DNA of 64,000 bases from positions 92,906,840 to 92,970,839 of the forward strand of contig CM043971.1 in assembly GCA_014529385.2 (NCBI GenBank). The letters run 5' to 3'. The notes beneath the pieces were generated by a model. That model was not told the DNA's origin, made no database searches, and worked only from the letters and a program-made list of their open reading frames with translations. Origin of the DNA: Adiantum capillus-veneris (taxonomy: Eukaryota > Streptophyta > Polypodiopsida > Polypodiales > Pteridaceae). The position numbers were made by a program, and so were the translations under genes. Position 1 is the stretch's first letter. Every line of letters begins with the position of its first letter. Positions 9,513 through 20,894 of the stretch are shown piece after piece.

Positions 9513-12500
9513 TCAGTCCACAAAGGGGAGTAAGCCCAAAGCTTTGCGGAAAGCTTCAAGCTTCTCACGAGACAATGCCTTTGTGAAAAGATCTGCAAGG
9601 TTGTCCTGTGTTGGCACATAAGCCAAGCTGATCTCTCCTGCTGAGAGCCTCTCCCTGACATAGTGGTAATGCACCTCAATGTGCTTTGTGCGAGCATGAA
9701 AAACTGGGTTCCTCGCAACTGCCAATGCGCTCTGACTGTCAGTGTAGATAGTGTTGGCAGTGTCCTGTCCAACACCCAAGTCAGCCATAAGGCGTCTGAA
9801 CCATACACACTCAACCGTAGCTGTGAAGACTGCCCTGTACTCAGCCTCACAACTCGAAGTGGCCACAGTAGGTTGCTTCTTGCTCAACCATGATATACAT
9901 GAACTGCCAAGCATGAAACAAAAACCACTTGTGGACACTCGCGTGTCAAAACAACCAGCCCAATCTGAGTCCGAAAAAGCATGTAAGTCTGGCGGCAATG
10001 ATCCCCCCTTGGGATAAAACAAGCCAAGATGTAAAGTGCCACTAAGGTAGCGGAAAATCCTCTTGACAGCCTGCCAATGCTTAGACCCTGGGCTATGCAT
10101 AAATTTGCTGACCTGCGAGACTGCAAACTGAATATCTGGCCTCGTGTTGCATACATAAATGAGGCAGCCAACAGCAGTTTGGTAAAGAGTGACATCAGCA
10201 GGATCGCCAGCATCATGTAGACTCAACTTCAAACCTGTTTCCATGGGAGTGGCAATAGGTTTGCAATCCTCAAGTCCAAACTTACATAGCAATGTCTCTA
10301 TGTAACTTTTCTGACACAAGGCAATACCACCATCACACTGCTTAAACTGTATACCCAAGTAATGATGCAACAGCCCCAAATCTTTCATCTTGAAAGTAGC
10401 ATTCAAATCAGCCTTAAATTCAGCAATATGTCTCTCATTTGGTCCAGTGATCAGCAAATCATCAACATAAAGAACCACAATGAGAAATACATCATCCTCA
10501 CGCTTTACATACAATGTGCTTTCTGTTGGACTGTTACGAAAGCCTCGTTTAACCAAATGAGTGTCAGCTTTCTCATACCAAGCACGAGGAGATTGCTTCA
10601 ACCCATACAAAGCCTTCTTACATTTGCACACTTTGTCCTCTTGTCCTTTTATGACAAAACCGCGAGGCTGCGTTACATAAACTTCCTCAAATATGTCACC
10701 ATTCAAGAAAGCAGTAACAATGTCTGATTGATGTACATCCCAACCAAAATGAGCTGCCAATGCACATAGAAAACGCACAGTAGTCATACGACAAGTGGGA
10801 GCAAAAGTCTCTTCATAATCTATGCCTTTTTGTTGTGCATAACCCTTTGCAACAAGTCGAGCCTTATGGCGATCGATCTCACCATCCGGCTTGCGTTTCA
10901 ACTTGTAAACCCACTTGGTACCAATGGCCTTTTTGCCAGGAGGCAAATCACATAAAGTCCATGTGTCATTCTCTATAAGTGCATCATATTCTGATTTCAT
11001 GGCAGCAATCCAATTTTGTGAATTCTGTGCTTCATCAAAAGACAGAGGCTCCTCAACATCATGTAAACTAGACACAGCCAAAGCATAACAATCTGATGCA
11101 TAAGATGCATGGCGAGAGCCTGAACGAGTACGACTAGATAAAGGTGCATCCAATTTACTGTCACGCAAAGTGTGCACCAGCCATTTTGGCATACCTCTAG
11201 CCTGCTCATTTTCAGCCCTTTCCTCATCAAGTACATCATGTACATCTCCATCAGTAATAGGCTGTTCTAAAACATTTTCAGAAACCCCCATAGGCTGTAC
11301 ATTTGCCTCATTGGAACTTACATTCGTATTTCCACCACTGAAAAGAGGCAACAAAGTGTCATAAATGTCCTGTGAGCTTACATTACTGTCTCTAGTACAT
11401 GACAACAAGGGTTGAACAGAATCTTCCACAAACACTATATCCCGTGAAACCAAAATACGTTTTGTTTGCGGATGATACAACCTGTAACCTTTGCTTTCAG
11501 CACTATAACCAACAAAAATACATTTGACAGCCTTATCATCCAATTTTCTGCGCTGCACTTGTGGCACCAAAGCATATGCCAAACAGCCAAAAACACGCAT
11601 GTGCTCAATAGAAGGTTTTCTATCATGCCATGCTTCATATGGAGTAATAGACTGCAAAGCTTTCGTAGGACACCTGTTAAGTACATAAGTGGCACACATG
11701 ATGGCCTCAAGCCAAAAAGGATGCGGCAAAGCTTGACTTTTGACCATACATCGTGCCATTTCCGTTAGTGACCTGTTTTTCCTCTCGGCAACACCATTTT
11801 GCTGAGGTGTATAAGGCACTGTACATTGGTGTTTTATCCCACGACTAGCCAGAAATGCATTAAATTCATGAGACATATACTCCCCCCCTCGATCGGAACG
11901 GAGGGTGTCCATAGTACATTTTGAGACATTTTCAGCCATAGCCAAAAATTGTTTGAAGCACATAAAAACTTCGGACTTCGCTTTAAGCGGAAATACCCAC
12001 GCATGCCTGGAGTAATCATCAATGAAAGTCACGAAGTACAGGTAATTGCCCAAGGACGGAGTTTGCATGGGCCCACAAACGTCACTATGCACAAGCTGCA
12101 ACCTGCATGTGGCCCTAACTGAACCATCCTTTGGAAACTTAGAACGCTGCATTTTACCCAGAATACAGCCTTCACAAACATGTTTGATAGGTGCTTCAAG
12201 AGGCGGCAAAGAAGCAACCATATCAGATTTCTGCAAACGCAGCAAACTGGCAAAATTCAGATGACCAAAACGTGCATGCCAAAGTTTTGCATCTGAAATA
12301 GCCCTTGAATCTGCAACAGCATTTGCAAAATTTTGTCCACACTTGTCATACAAAGTGAGCTTATACAGCCCACGGCACAAAAGCCCAGATGCAACAATTT
12401 CATCACCAAAACTGAGATCATGAACTGTACATCTGTCATCCACAAATTTGACTACAAGTCCAAGTCTAGCAAGTGCGGATACAGACAATAGATTCTTCTT

Positions 12501-13859
12501 GATCCCAGGTACATAAAGTGCATCAACAAGTGTGAAGGAACTGCCATTAGCAGCAGTGAGCACAATCTTTCCAACTCCCTGAACTGGATAAGAGGCGTTG
12601 TTGGCACAAGTGACTGAATTCCCATGAGGGACAGACTCGAGAGAGGTAAACAATTCACGATGTGAGGTAATGTGCTTTGTAGCACCACTGTCGAAATACC
12701 ACACATGTGAATCTGCAGCAACTGACAAGCATGCATCATGGACAGCAGGATTGTAAGTGCACTCTGCGCTAAAAGCCCATTCTGCATCAACATCAGCATC
12801 ACAATCTCCTTTCACAGAAGACTCAACAATGGCTGCATTTGTAGTGGAACCAGCATTTGCAGTGGAACCACCCTCTTTCTTCTTAGCCTCTTTGGCCTTC
12901 AACTTAGGACACGACTTGATCAAGTGATCATTGGCTTTACAATAATGGCAACGCATCTTCTTTTTGCCCTTATCACCAGAATTGCCAGACGAAGTGCTGC
13001 CAGCAGAAGCATTAGGAACATAATTTTTGCCACTCGCAGCAGAACCATAAGAAGTGGCTGCATTACTGTTACCACCCTTTCTTTGAGAAGCAATAAAAGC
13101 CTCTTCAACTGCACGCTGCCTAGTCCTGTTTTTTCTAGAAAGTGACTCTTGCAACAGCAATGTGCATAATGCATCAAACTTGACAACTTCAGGATTTCCT
13201 TGGGTCATCAGTCTCCAAGTACTAGCAAAAGTCTGGTAGGAATCTGGTAAGGCATCAAGAACAGTCTGCACAAGGGAACTGTCAGAAATGACTTCACCTG
13301 CAGAAATGAGTTGCTCATTGATATCCTTGACACTAGCAAGGAAAGTGTCCATATCATCTTCCTCATGCATAATCTTCGACTCTAGCTCTTTACGCAGCAA
13401 AGCAATTTTAGCCTCATTGCGGCTTGCATAAAGACCTGCTAGAATATCCCAAGCCTGTTTTGCAGATTTTGCTGAACGGATGTGAGGAATAATGGTGCGC
13501 TTCACAGACAATGCAATCAATGCATGAGCCTGCGCATCCTTAACATCCCAACGAGCTTGTTCTGCTGTAGGCAAAACAACTCTAACAGCTGCAATCCTTG
13601 CAGCAAGACCTGCAACATCCTCAATATCGCCTACATCTTCAGAACCAGGACGTACATCAATGCCCTGCACAATGTTCCAGACACCTTTTGACACAAGAAC
13701 GTGTTGCATCATATAAGCCCACATAGGGTAGTTGTCCCCATCCAACCTGTCCTCAGCAGCAAACATCTTGAACACATCTGTGTTGTTGTTGTCAGCCATG
13801 GTAAATGCTGCACCTGATGTGAAAACTGCCCGAAAATAGGAGAAATGGAGCGGGAACAA
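9513..13859 (-). CDS. Ty1/copia gag-pol polyprotein, intact
   Basis: A single 1448-codon frame. The probable true start is Met21 (position 13799, MADNNN), since the first 20 residues lie in leader sequence. Gag covers about residues 21-330, with the CCHC knuckle CHYCKANDHLIKSC at 304-317. The aspartic protease motif FDSGATKH has its active Asp at 390. The integrase has the HHCC region (about 529-566) and DDE residues D593, D656 and E692 with 35 residues between the last two. RT spans about 965-1200 with YVDD at 1131-1134. RNase H follows with D1297/D1299, E1338/E1340 and D1374. Every catalytic residue expected is present. The product would copy and integrate the element through virus-like particles. 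Length is normal for copia polyproteins. Confidence 0.97.
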   Translation of the reverse strand: MFPLHFSYFRAVFTSGAAFTMADNNNTDVFKMFAAEDRLDGDNYPMWAYMMQHVLVSKGVWNIVQGIDVRPGSEDVGDIEDVAGLAARIAAVRVVLPTAEQARWDVKDAQAHALIALSVKRTIIPHIRSAKSAKQAWDILAGLYASRNEAKIALLRKELESKIMHEEDDMDTFLASVKDINEQLISAGEVISDSSLVQTVLDALPDSYQTFASTWRLMTQGNPEVVKFDALCTLLLQESLSRKNRTRQRAVEEAFIASQRKGGNSNAATSYGSAASGKNYVPNASAGSTSSGNSGDKGKKKMRCHYCKANDHLIKSCPKLKAKEAKKKEGGSTANAGSTTNAAIVESSVKGDCDADVDAEWAFSAECTYNPAVHDACLSVAADSHVWYFDSGATKHITSHRELFTSLESVPHGNSVTCANNASYPVQGVGKIVLTAANGSSFTLVDALYVPGIKKNLLSVSALARLGLVVKFVDDRCTVHDLSFGDEIVASGLLCRGLYKLTLYDKCGQNFANAVADSRAISDAKLWHARFGHLNFASLLRLQKSDMVASLPPLEAPIKHVCEGCILGKMQRSKFPKDGSVRATCRLQLVHSDVCGPMQTPSLGNYLYFVTFIDDYSRHAWVFPLKAKSEVFMCFKQFLAMAENVSKCTMDTLRSDRGGEYMSHEFNAFLASRGIKHQCTVPYTPQQNGVAERKNRSLTEMARCMVKSQALPHPFWLEAIMCATYVLNRCPTKALQSITPYEAWHDRKPSIEHMRVFGCLAYALVPQVQRRKLDDKAVKCIFVGYSAESKGYRLYHPQTKRILVSRDIVFVEDSVQPLLSCTRDSNVSSQDIYDTLLPLFSGGNTNVSSNEANVQPMGVSENVLEQPITDGDVHDVLDEERAENEQARGMPKWLVHTLRDSKLDAPLSSRTRSGSRHASYASDCYALAVSSLHDVEEPLSFDEAQNSQNWIAAMKSEYDALIENDTWTLCDLPPGKKAIGTKWVYKLKRKPDGEIDRHKARLVAKGYAQQKGIDYEETFAPTCRMTTVRFLCALAAHFGWDVHQSDIVTAFLNGDIFEEVYVTQPRGFVIKGQEDKVCKCKKALYGLKQSPRAWYEKADTHLVKRGFRNSPTESTLYVKREDDVFLIVVLYVDDLLITGPNERHIAEFKADLNATFKMKDLGLLHHYLGIQFKQCDGGIALCQKSYIETLLCKFGLEDCKPIATPMETGLKLSLHDAGDPADVTLYQTAVGCLIYVCNTRPDIQFAVSQVSKFMHSPGSKHWQAVKRIFRYLSGTLHLGLFYPKGGSLPPDLHAFSDSDWAGCFDTRVSTSGFCFMLGSSCISWLSKKQPTVATSSCEAEYRAVFTATVECVWFRRLMADLGVGQDTANTIYTDSQSALAVARNPVFHARTKHIEVHYHYVRERLSAGEISLAYVPTQDNLADLFTKALSREKLEAFRKALGLLPFVD

Positions 13860-14112
13860 CTTGTGCTATATAGCACAAACCGTAGAAGACTATAAGGCAC
13901 CTGTTATGCAGAAAACGGCACTGACAGAAAATCTGCACAAAATGACGAAATAACCTGTGCAGTACTGCCCGTAGTGGAAACGGAGGCCGAAATGAGCCCA
14001 AATCAAAATATTTGTCGACCTGCGAACGCTTGCCAAAGCTCACTGAAATCGGAGAAAGTGAGCAGGCGTGTGCTGGAGCAGCTGGCGACTAAGCCCGGGA
14101 GGACGTGACCTG

Positions 14113-14125
14113 CTCTGATACCAAT
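14113..14125 (-). promoter_or_regulatory. Primer-binding site of the intact copia
   Basis: The forward bases GCTCTGATACCAA abut the 5' LTR. The minus strand reads TTGGTATCAGAGC, complementary to the 3' end of initiator tRNA-Met. Confidence 0.92.
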
Positions 14126-14352
14126 TGTTGGAATTAGGGTTGCAGAGAAACACACACAGCTTGGAGAAGACGAAGGAAGCTCAAGGCACACAATAGAGAG
14201 TATGTTACTTAGTGTGCAATGGAAAGATGGATAGCCCTAGAGTGATGGGCGTATATACAATGCACGGGGGAAAAAACCTCCTAAAGAGGGAAAAAATGCC
14301 CCGGCGGTCCTAGTGTGTTCACACACATCACTACCACATGTATATGGTAACA
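14126..14352 (-). repeat. 5' LTR of the intact copia
   Basis: 227 bp, apparently identical to 9211-9437. It would hold the promoter for the minus-strand transcript. Confidence 0.95.
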
Positions 14353-15630
14353 GTCACGTGACACATCCCAACCCTATGTGTCCGTGGACAAACTACACCA
14401 TAGCAGGGTTTTCGTCAAAGTCCAGTCAAGTTAGATTAGGAGTGATCTGGCACTTTTGTGAGTCTATTCGTAGACCGTGCATGCCCAGTCACTCAGTGTA
14501 GGTGCATTTCCTCTGGTTGCATAAGCACAAGCATAAGCATTTCCATCAGATTCCATCAAAGTCAGTTTGGGGATTTTTCAGATGACTTTATCCCATTTTT
14601 CCCTATTTTGAAATTTTTCACTTATTTATTAAGTGACTTTTGTTGGGTAGTCAGTAGGGCAAATTGGGTAAGTTAATTTATAAGCAAACCCAAGTTAGCA
14701 CAAATTGGCAGATGAGCAGAGAGCACAACAGGCTTTCCCAAGCAGCAGGTGTTCCCTCCCTCTCAGCAAGAACCTCCCCATTCCCTTGGCGAGGCCCCAA
14801 CAATCAAGCATAGCGTTTTGCATCTCAGAGCATCTCTCACTCGCCGGCATTACCAGATCAGCCATCGCCTATACTTGGACTACCTAGCGTTTCCTCCATG
14901 CTAGAGATCGCCACAAGTGACCAAGGCCAGCGTTTTCTACTGATGCAGGTCAGAGTTTTTACCAGTCACTAACGCCAGCAAGTAGGCAGTTCTGGCAGCG
15001 TTTTGGACCAGCATTGGCTGCGTTTTCAGGATCAGTTTGAACAGCGAATTTCAGCCTATCACAGCCTGCTGTGGCAGCGTTTTCAGCCAACCTATCGACA
15101 CCCAAAAAAACGCAGCCTAAGTGCAGGGAAAAGCAGCGTTTTGCTTGCAGCAATTCAGCCTGAAACCGCATCAGAATCTCAGATCCATTCAGCGTTTTTC
15201 CCTCATCTATCCGACCCTACCAAACCAGCCATTTTCAGCCTTGAACAGTCCAAGAAATCAGCAATCAAGAAGCGCCCAGATTTCAGCCAAGTTGCCGTCG
15301 TCATCACTGTCGTCGTCATCGGCATAGTCACATTGCATCAGTCCATTGCATCTGCATTGTACGCATTTGTGCAATCAAGTTAGACCACTCTCGCCGACGA
15401 GAGTGGGGCCTTCAGAGGAGGGTTTACAAACCTCTCGGTGTCGTATCTCTTTTCTCTCCTTCTCTCAGTCTCATTCACTTGCACGCACAATATCCATTCA
15501 CTTTGTTCGTGATCATAGCACTCTCCATAAGACGGAAAGCTCTCTCTTTCCCTAAGAACAAAAAGGAACCTTGAGCAATAAAGATCACTAATCTTGAGAA
15601 AATACAACATTCATTCCGCTGCACCTAACA
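14353..15630 (+). repeat. Main part of the 5' LTR of the gypsy element
   Basis: The LTR begins TGTCACGTGACACATCCC; its first six bases are at 9205-9210 and the rest starts here. It matches 20895-22173 along its full length with only scattered substitutions. It ends CACCTAACA at 15630. Notable content is the repeated CAGCGTTTT word (near 14928, 14997, 15075, 15133, 15190). Confidence 0.95.
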
Positions 15631-15643
15631 TTGGTATCAGAGC
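15631..15643 (+). promoter_or_regulatory. Primer-binding site of the gypsy element
   Basis: TTGGTATCAGAGC follows the LTR end and is complementary to the 3' end of initiator tRNA-Met. Confidence 0.92.
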
Positions 15644-16059
15644 TTTGGAAGTGTTCTGCATTACTCAAGGAAAGAACCACAAGAATTCTTTTTGCTTGTT
15701 GCGATCGCACGAACCCAAGTTTACTTGGGCGTGGCGATTCCTAATCGTGTTTTGTTGAAGAGTGACAGGAATCCCAAGAAAGAAGGGCTTGTCCAGCCTC
15801 CCCTTGTGTCTCTTTTCACTCATTGAGAGCGAACCGTGCAATTAGCGGCCGGCCAATCGACGTGAGGTGGGAAAAAGCAACCTTGGTGTGAGCGCAAGGC
15901 CGCCAAGGGGTGCGCCCGCAGAAAAGGGTAGAACTCAGGTGAAGAGAAGATCCTTCTCCAACGCGATTTGCAAGCGGAAGAAACCCTCAAGAACCTCAAG
16001 AACCTCAAGAACTCAAGACCCAAGTTCCTCGTGAACTTAAGAACCAAAGATCCCAGTGC

Positions 16060-16960
16060 ATGGTCGTCACCCAAAGCGACATGGATACTTCGCATTCAGG
16101 TGATGAGCATGAGAGAGGCGACGAAGGATTTTCCCCACCAAGAGATTTTTCCGACCCTCCCCCTTCGCCATCTACGCCACGAGTTGTCCTCACTCCTATG
16201 GAGATGATGGTCAAGTCAATGTTGGACATGCTGACGCGACAACAAGAAGAACAAGCGGTAAAGACCCGTGCACAAGAAGCCAAGGACCGCGAACGCGAAA
16301 AACAAAGCGACAAACTTGCTGCACAACAAGAAGAACATCGACTTGCTCAGGAACGTGAGCGCATTGCAATTGCCGCAAGACAAGAAGACCAGCGACTTGC
16401 CCTCGAACGCGAGCGCATTGAACGCAAAGAACGCAAAGCAGAAAGGGACGCCGAGCGAGAAGCTCAAAGGGAGATTCGTCAGCAAGAGTTTATTTCGCAA
16501 GTCCTAGCCTCGAAGGCCGCATCACCCAAAGATCGTGGGAGTTCGTCAAGTGGCACAAGCCACGAGGCGGATTCCCACAATCCAGTCACAGAGAAGTTGA
16601 CTTTCAGTAAGTATGACGGTAAGATGGATGCTACTGTTATTCATTCTTGGTTGCATCAATTTAATGCTTATTTTGCGACAACTAAGAAAACAGGCAATAG
16701 CAAAGTTTGACAGCAGTTATGTACCTTGCCGGTGATGCCATAAATTGGTATTAGGCTTGGCAAGATGCACAGCTAGCCGCGCACCTAGAGGAAGCCGGCG
16801 ATCTCACGCCCCTCTCTTTTAGTTGGGTTGATTTCCAAGACAAGCTCAAGGCGCGGTTTATGCCACCTCAGTACCTTGCACGACTAAAGGACAAATTGGC
16901 GAGCTCTCAAGCAAAACGGTACGCCGGTTATGGCTTTCTCTAATCGGGTTTTGCAGCTCG
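16060..16960 (+). pseudogene. Gypsy gag, N-terminal and central part, frameshifted
   Basis: The frame from 16060 (or the internal Met at 16081) runs 216 codons. It starts with an acidic, proline-rich head, followed by a long Glu/Arg/Gln-rich segment that looks like a coiled coil (about residues 60-145). It then enters the capsid-like domain (FSKYDGKMDATVIHSWLHQF). Loss of one T near 16707 closes the frame. The next frame continues the domain (LTAVMYLAGDAINWY) but meets a TAG at 16752-16754. A further shift near 16915 restores the frame used by the next ORF (GTPVMAFSNRVLQLG). Gag normally forms the particle shell; this copy cannot make a full-length one. Confidence 0.85.
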
Positions 16961-18165
16961 GCACTCAATTACGCAAAGCAGATAAGAAGCGCAAGGAGGC
17001 ATTTCTTTACGAATTGGACGAGTATATCAAGTATGATGTCGAGGTACTCGATCCACCCGATCTCAACAAAGAGGTAGCCATTGCTCTCGCCCACGAGATG
17101 AAACACAACAAAGGAAAGCCTAAGGAAAACAAGACTTCTCAAGCAACCCCGCAGACTTCTCAGAACACACAGAATGGTAAGAACGGTAAGAATGGTAAAA
17201 ATGGTAATTCTTCTAGCCCTTCTTCCTCTAATTCCTCGGAAAAGAACTCTAACAATGAATCTAAGGGTAAAGCTAAAGCACCAGCAAAACCTAAGCTAAC
17301 CCCTGATGAAAAAGCTTCTCGAGGAATTGTAGGAGGATACATCACGGCTGAAGAACAAGTGATTTATGCTAAAGAAGGTAGATGTTTTCAATGTCACATT
17401 AAGAAAAATTGTCCTGAAACAGTCACACCTAAAGAACCAAAGGCACCTGAAACTACCACAAACTCTGTCACAACACAACCTTCATCTTCTCATGACTCTG
17501 ACACACACATTGATGCATCTCTAATGAAGTGTTATGGTCATGTCAAAGGACAGCGTTTTATCATATTGTTTGATCCAGGTAGTATGCATGATGTGATTAG
17601 TCCCCCTCTTGTTGAGAGAGCCCGTCTAGAGGTTAGTCAGAAATCTCCCATCGAGGTTTCTGGCTTCGCTCCTGGTATGGACTCTCTCATCACGAAGGAG
17701 TGCCTTGATGTGATGTTTACCGTTCAACAAGCCTTGTTTAGTAGGAAATTTCTTGTGTCTCCTCTCTCAAGATGTGATATGATTTTGGGCATGAAGTGGT
17801 TTCGTGAACTGAACCCTCTCGTTGATTGGGAGGCTCTCACTCTCACTTTGCATGCCAAGACAGATTCCCCTCTCATCATTCGTGTTGAGGAGGGCTTGCA
17901 TTCTTTGCCTCTCATCTCGCATGTACAGGTAAAGCGTGAATTACGACGCGGAGCACAAGCGGCATTCATATATGCTGCCCCGGTTTCCCAAAGCATTCAC
18001 GCTCCAGGTAAGTATTCGGAGTTGTTTACGAAATTTAAACATCTCTTTTTGCAGGATGATCTTCCACCTCGCCTTCCACCGGAGCGGCCGGAGGACCATC
18101 GCATCGAGCTTGTGGAGGGAGCGCAGCCGGTCAGTAAGGCTCCCTACCGTTTGAACAAGTCATAG
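16930..18165 (+). pseudogene. Gypsy gag C-terminus and protease, ending at an in-frame TAG
   Basis: This 411-codon frame carries the end of gag (MAFSNRVLQLGTQLRK), a low-complexity Asn/Lys/Ser linker and a shortened zinc-knuckle relic (CFQCHIKKNC, lacking the usual His spacing). The retropepsin-like segment FIILFDPGSMHDVIS has its putative active Asp in DPG instead of DTG/DSG. It also holds the GMKWFRELNPLVDW flap region that precedes RT in plant gypsy elements. It ends QPVSKAPYRLNKS and then TAG at 18163-18165. Translation after the TAG stays in frame with RT ([20 protein letters not shown]). This is therefore one nonsense change or a readthrough point inside one polyprotein, not a natural end. 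Confidence 0.88.
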
Positions 18166-20883
18166 GAGGAAGAGTTAGAGCGACAACTCACGGAGTTGGT
18201 GGCTAGAGGATTCATACGTCCTAGTGTAAGTCCTTTTGCTGTCCCTATTTTGTTCGTTCGCAAGAAGGATGGTTCGTCTCGTTTGTGTGTTGATTACAGG
18301 GCATTGAACAAGATGACCGTCAAGAACAAGTTTTCGATGCCCCACATTGAGTATATCTTGGATAGGCTCAATGAGGCAAAGGTTTTCAGCAAAGTCGATC
18401 TCAAAAGTGGATACCATCAGGTACGGGTATTCAAAGGCGACATTTTCAAGACCGCCTTTCGCACCGAGCGAGGGCAATGGGAGTATATTGTTATGCCTTT
18501 TGGATTGACAGGAGCCGTGGGTACATTCAACCGTCTCATGGTAGGTCGTTTCGGCGACATGGTAGGTGTATGTGTGTTCATCTTTTTAGATGATATTCTC
18601 ATTTTTTCTGCATCGTGGGAACAACATGAAAGAGATGTTGAAAGGGTATTAACTCGTTTGGATGAGTGTCAGTTGTACATTACAGCTAGGAAGTCTGAAT
18701 TTTTTCTTACTGAAGTCACTTACCTGGGTTATATCATTTATGCAGAAGGCGTCAAGCTAGACCCCGCGAAAGTGGAACAGGTTCGTAATTGGGATTTGCC
18801 CAAAACTGCATATGATGTGCGTTCTTTTCTTGGGTTATGTCAAGCATATAGTTCGCACATAGAGAATTTTGCACGCATTGCTGCACCTATGACTGATGTT
18901 TTAAAAGGGGTAAAGACTCGCCGTCAGCGCATAGACTTGCCCGAGGCAGCCATTGAGGCTTTCGCAGCTCTCAAGGTTGCGGTGACAGAAGCACCGTGTC
19001 TTATCCTTGCCTTTTGGGATGACCCCTTTGAGGTATGGACGGATGCGAGCAATGTCGCCATTGGCGCTGTGCTCCAGCAGCATGGTCGCCCAGTAGCCTT
19101 CCTTAGCCGGAAGCTCAATAGTGCGGAAAAGAATTATTCAGTTTATGATAAAGAACTTTTGTCTGTCATTCACTCTCTTAAGCATTGGAAGCATTTTTTG
19201 TATGGTAGAGAGTTTACAGTGCGCACAAATCGTCAAGCCCTCAAGTGGCTCCAGTCTATGCCTAGTGCACATTGGAGTGATCGCCAAGCGCGGTGGTCAC
19301 AATTTTTTGAGCAATTTGGTGGTTTGATTGAGTATGTGCCTGGAAAAGCTAACCCTGTTGCAGATGCGTTGAGTCGCAAAGGACAAATTTTGGCTCTTGA
19401 GTCAAGAACCACATTTTCTATACAAGGTGAGTCTTTTGACAGCATGAAGAATCAGTATGCAGATTCGGAGTTTGATAAGTATTGGTTGCAGTCTCTTGCT
19501 TCCCAAGGGCCCAGCAACTATCTCATTCGTGATGGATTGTTATTTTTTCGTCAGCGTCTATGTGTGTTGCCCTCTCTTAGGCCAACCATATTGCATGATG
19601 CACATGACTCTCTCACGGGTGGGCACAGAGGTATGAACACAACATTGGAAAAGATTGAACGATTTTTCTATTGGCCTAAAATGCGAAAAGATGTGTTTAG
19701 TTATGTCACACATTGCACTATTTGTCAAAAAGTGAAAGCTCCTCAGGGTAAGCAGCAAGGCCTCTTGCTTCCGCTGCCTATTCCCGAGGGACCTTTCCAA
19801 GATATCTCTATGGATTTTGTGACTAACTTACCACCAAGTCAGCATTCAAGGAACACTCAATGTTTAACTATTGTTGATCGTTTCAGCAAATTCTGCATGT
19901 TGATTCCTTGTAAGGCCACAGTTACTGCACAAGATGTTGCACGATTGTTCATAAAGCATTGGTACCCCCTCTCTGGTTTGCCAAAGTCCATTGTTTCAGA
20001 TAGGGATGTTAAGTTTACGTCCAATTTTTGGCGTGCTCTTTTTGAAAATTTTGGCACAAAGTTGAATTTTTCATCCGCTTTTCATCCACAGTCAGATGGT
20101 CAAACGGAAATTTATAATCAGTTAGCTTTTGATGTGTTGAAGTCTTATGTTCATGATCAGCAGTCTCAATGGGAGCTCTTTCTCCCATTGGTACAGGCTA
20201 TTCTCAATGATTCCTTCTCTTCTGCTATTGGTGGAACTCCGTATGAGGCAGCTTTTGGCTGCCGATTCCAGTCATTGTTGACTCGATCGGTCAGTCAAAT
20301 GCCTGATGCCAATGCTGAGAGTCAGTCATTGGATGAGATTTCTGAGAGTGTGAAGCTTCGGCTAAGCAAGGCTCAGGAATCTTATTCCCGACAGGCTAAC
20401 AAGCATTGTCAGGAGGTCTCGATCAAGGAAGGAGATTGGGTGTATCTACGGATTATGAAACAGCGTCTTAAGCAAGTTGGAAAGAAATGTCCTAAATTAT
20501 CTTTTCGTATGTATGGTCCTTTTCCAGTCATCAAAAAGATTAATGAGGTTTCAATGAAATTAAAGTTGTCTAACTCATGGTCAATGCACAACGTTTTCTA
20601 TGTTTCTTGGTTGAGAGTGTTTCAGGGAATACCTCCAAAGGACGTTTCCGAAGAAGAAGAACCGGAGATCATCGATGAAGCAGAGGTCATGGAGCCGGAG
20701 CAAGTCTTGTTGCATCGGTTTCGCCATGGTTCGAAGAAACAAGTACGACAGTATTTTTTGAAGTTCAAAGATCGAGGAACCCATGAAGCGGTGTGGGTAG
20801 ACGAAGAGTTCTTCAAGGATTATCCAAAGTTGTTGGCAGACTACAAGGAAGCCATGCAGCTCGGTACAAGTACCTCATTTTAA
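18166..20883 (+). CDS. Gypsy RT, RNase H, integrase and chromodomain-like tail
   Basis: The long open frame (895 codons from the Met at 18196; the frame itself extends back to the TAG at 18163). RT lies at about residues 1-200 of the Met-initiated product, with FLDD at 130-133. RNase H lies at about 275-395: D283, E320 and D390 are present, but the third position reads TNRQ where TDHQ is usual (residue 345 Asn). The integrase zinc finger lies near 470-515 (HRG...CTIC) and the catalytic residues are D540, D602 and E638. The C-terminus (about 840-885, [20 protein letters not shown]) resembles a chromodomain, which in chromoviruses steers integration to marked chromatin. The Asn substitution predicts weak or absent RNase H activity. 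Confidence 0.93.
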   Translation, partial: EEELERQLTELVARGFIRPSVSPFAVPILFVRKKDGSSRLCVDYRALNKMTVKNKFSMPHIEYILDRLNEAKVFSKVDLKSGYHQVRVFKGDIFKTAFRTERGQWEYIVMPFGLTGAVGTFNRLMVGRFGDMVGVCVFIFLDDILIFSASWEQHERDVERVLTRLDECQLYITARKSEFFLTEVTYLGYIIYAEGVKLDPAKVEQVRNWDLPKTAYDVRSFLGLCQAYSSHIENFARIAAPMTDVLKGVKTRRQRIDLPEAAIEAFAALKVAVTEAPCLILAFWDDPFEVWTDASNVAIGAVLQQHGRPVAFLSRKLNSAEKNYSVYDKELLSVIHSLKHWKHFLYGREFTVRTNRQALKWLQSMPSAHWSDRQARWSQFFEQFGGLIEYVPGKANPVADALSRKGQILALESRTTFSIQGESFDSMKNQYADSEFDKYWLQSLASQGPSNYLIRDGLLFFRQRLCVLPSLRPTILHDAHDSLTGGHRGMNTTLEKIERFFYWPKMRKDVFSYVTHCTICQKVKAPQGKQQGLLLPLPIPEGPFQDISMDFVTNLPPSQHSRNTQCLTIVDRFSKFCMLIPCKATVTAQDVARLFIKHWYPLSGLPKSIVSDRDVKFTSNFWRALFENFGTKLNFSSAFHPQSDGQTEIYNQLAFDVLKSYVHDQQSQWELFLPLVQAILNDSFSSAIGGTPYEAAFGCRFQSLLTRSVSQMPDANAESQSLDEISESVKLRLSKAQESYSRQANKHCQEVSIKEGDWVYLRIMKQRLKQVGKKCPKLSFRMYGPFPVIKKINEVSMKLKLSNSWSMHNVFYVSWLRVFQGIPPKDVSEEEEPEIIDEAEVMEPEQVLLHRFRHGSKKQVRQYFLKFKDRGTHEAVWVDEEFFKDYPKLLADYKEAMQLGTSTSF

Positions 20884-20894
20884 AAAGGAGGGGA

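Larger units (their letters stand above)
9211..14352 (-). mobile_element. Full-length, apparently intact Ty1/copia retrotransposon
   Basis: Two 227-bp LTRs (9211-9437, 14126-14352) appear identical base for base. The perfect 5-bp target duplication is GTCAC (9206-9210 and 14353-14357). Transcription runs on the minus strand: the primer-binding site lies next to the 14126 LTR and the polypurine tract next to the 9437 LTR. One uninterrupted 1448-codon frame holds gag, protease, integrase, RT and RNase H in copia order. Identical LTRs and an open frame point to a very recent insertion, and the element may still be able to move. It sits one base inside the 5' LTR of the gypsy element, so it is younger than its host. 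Confidence 0.97.
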
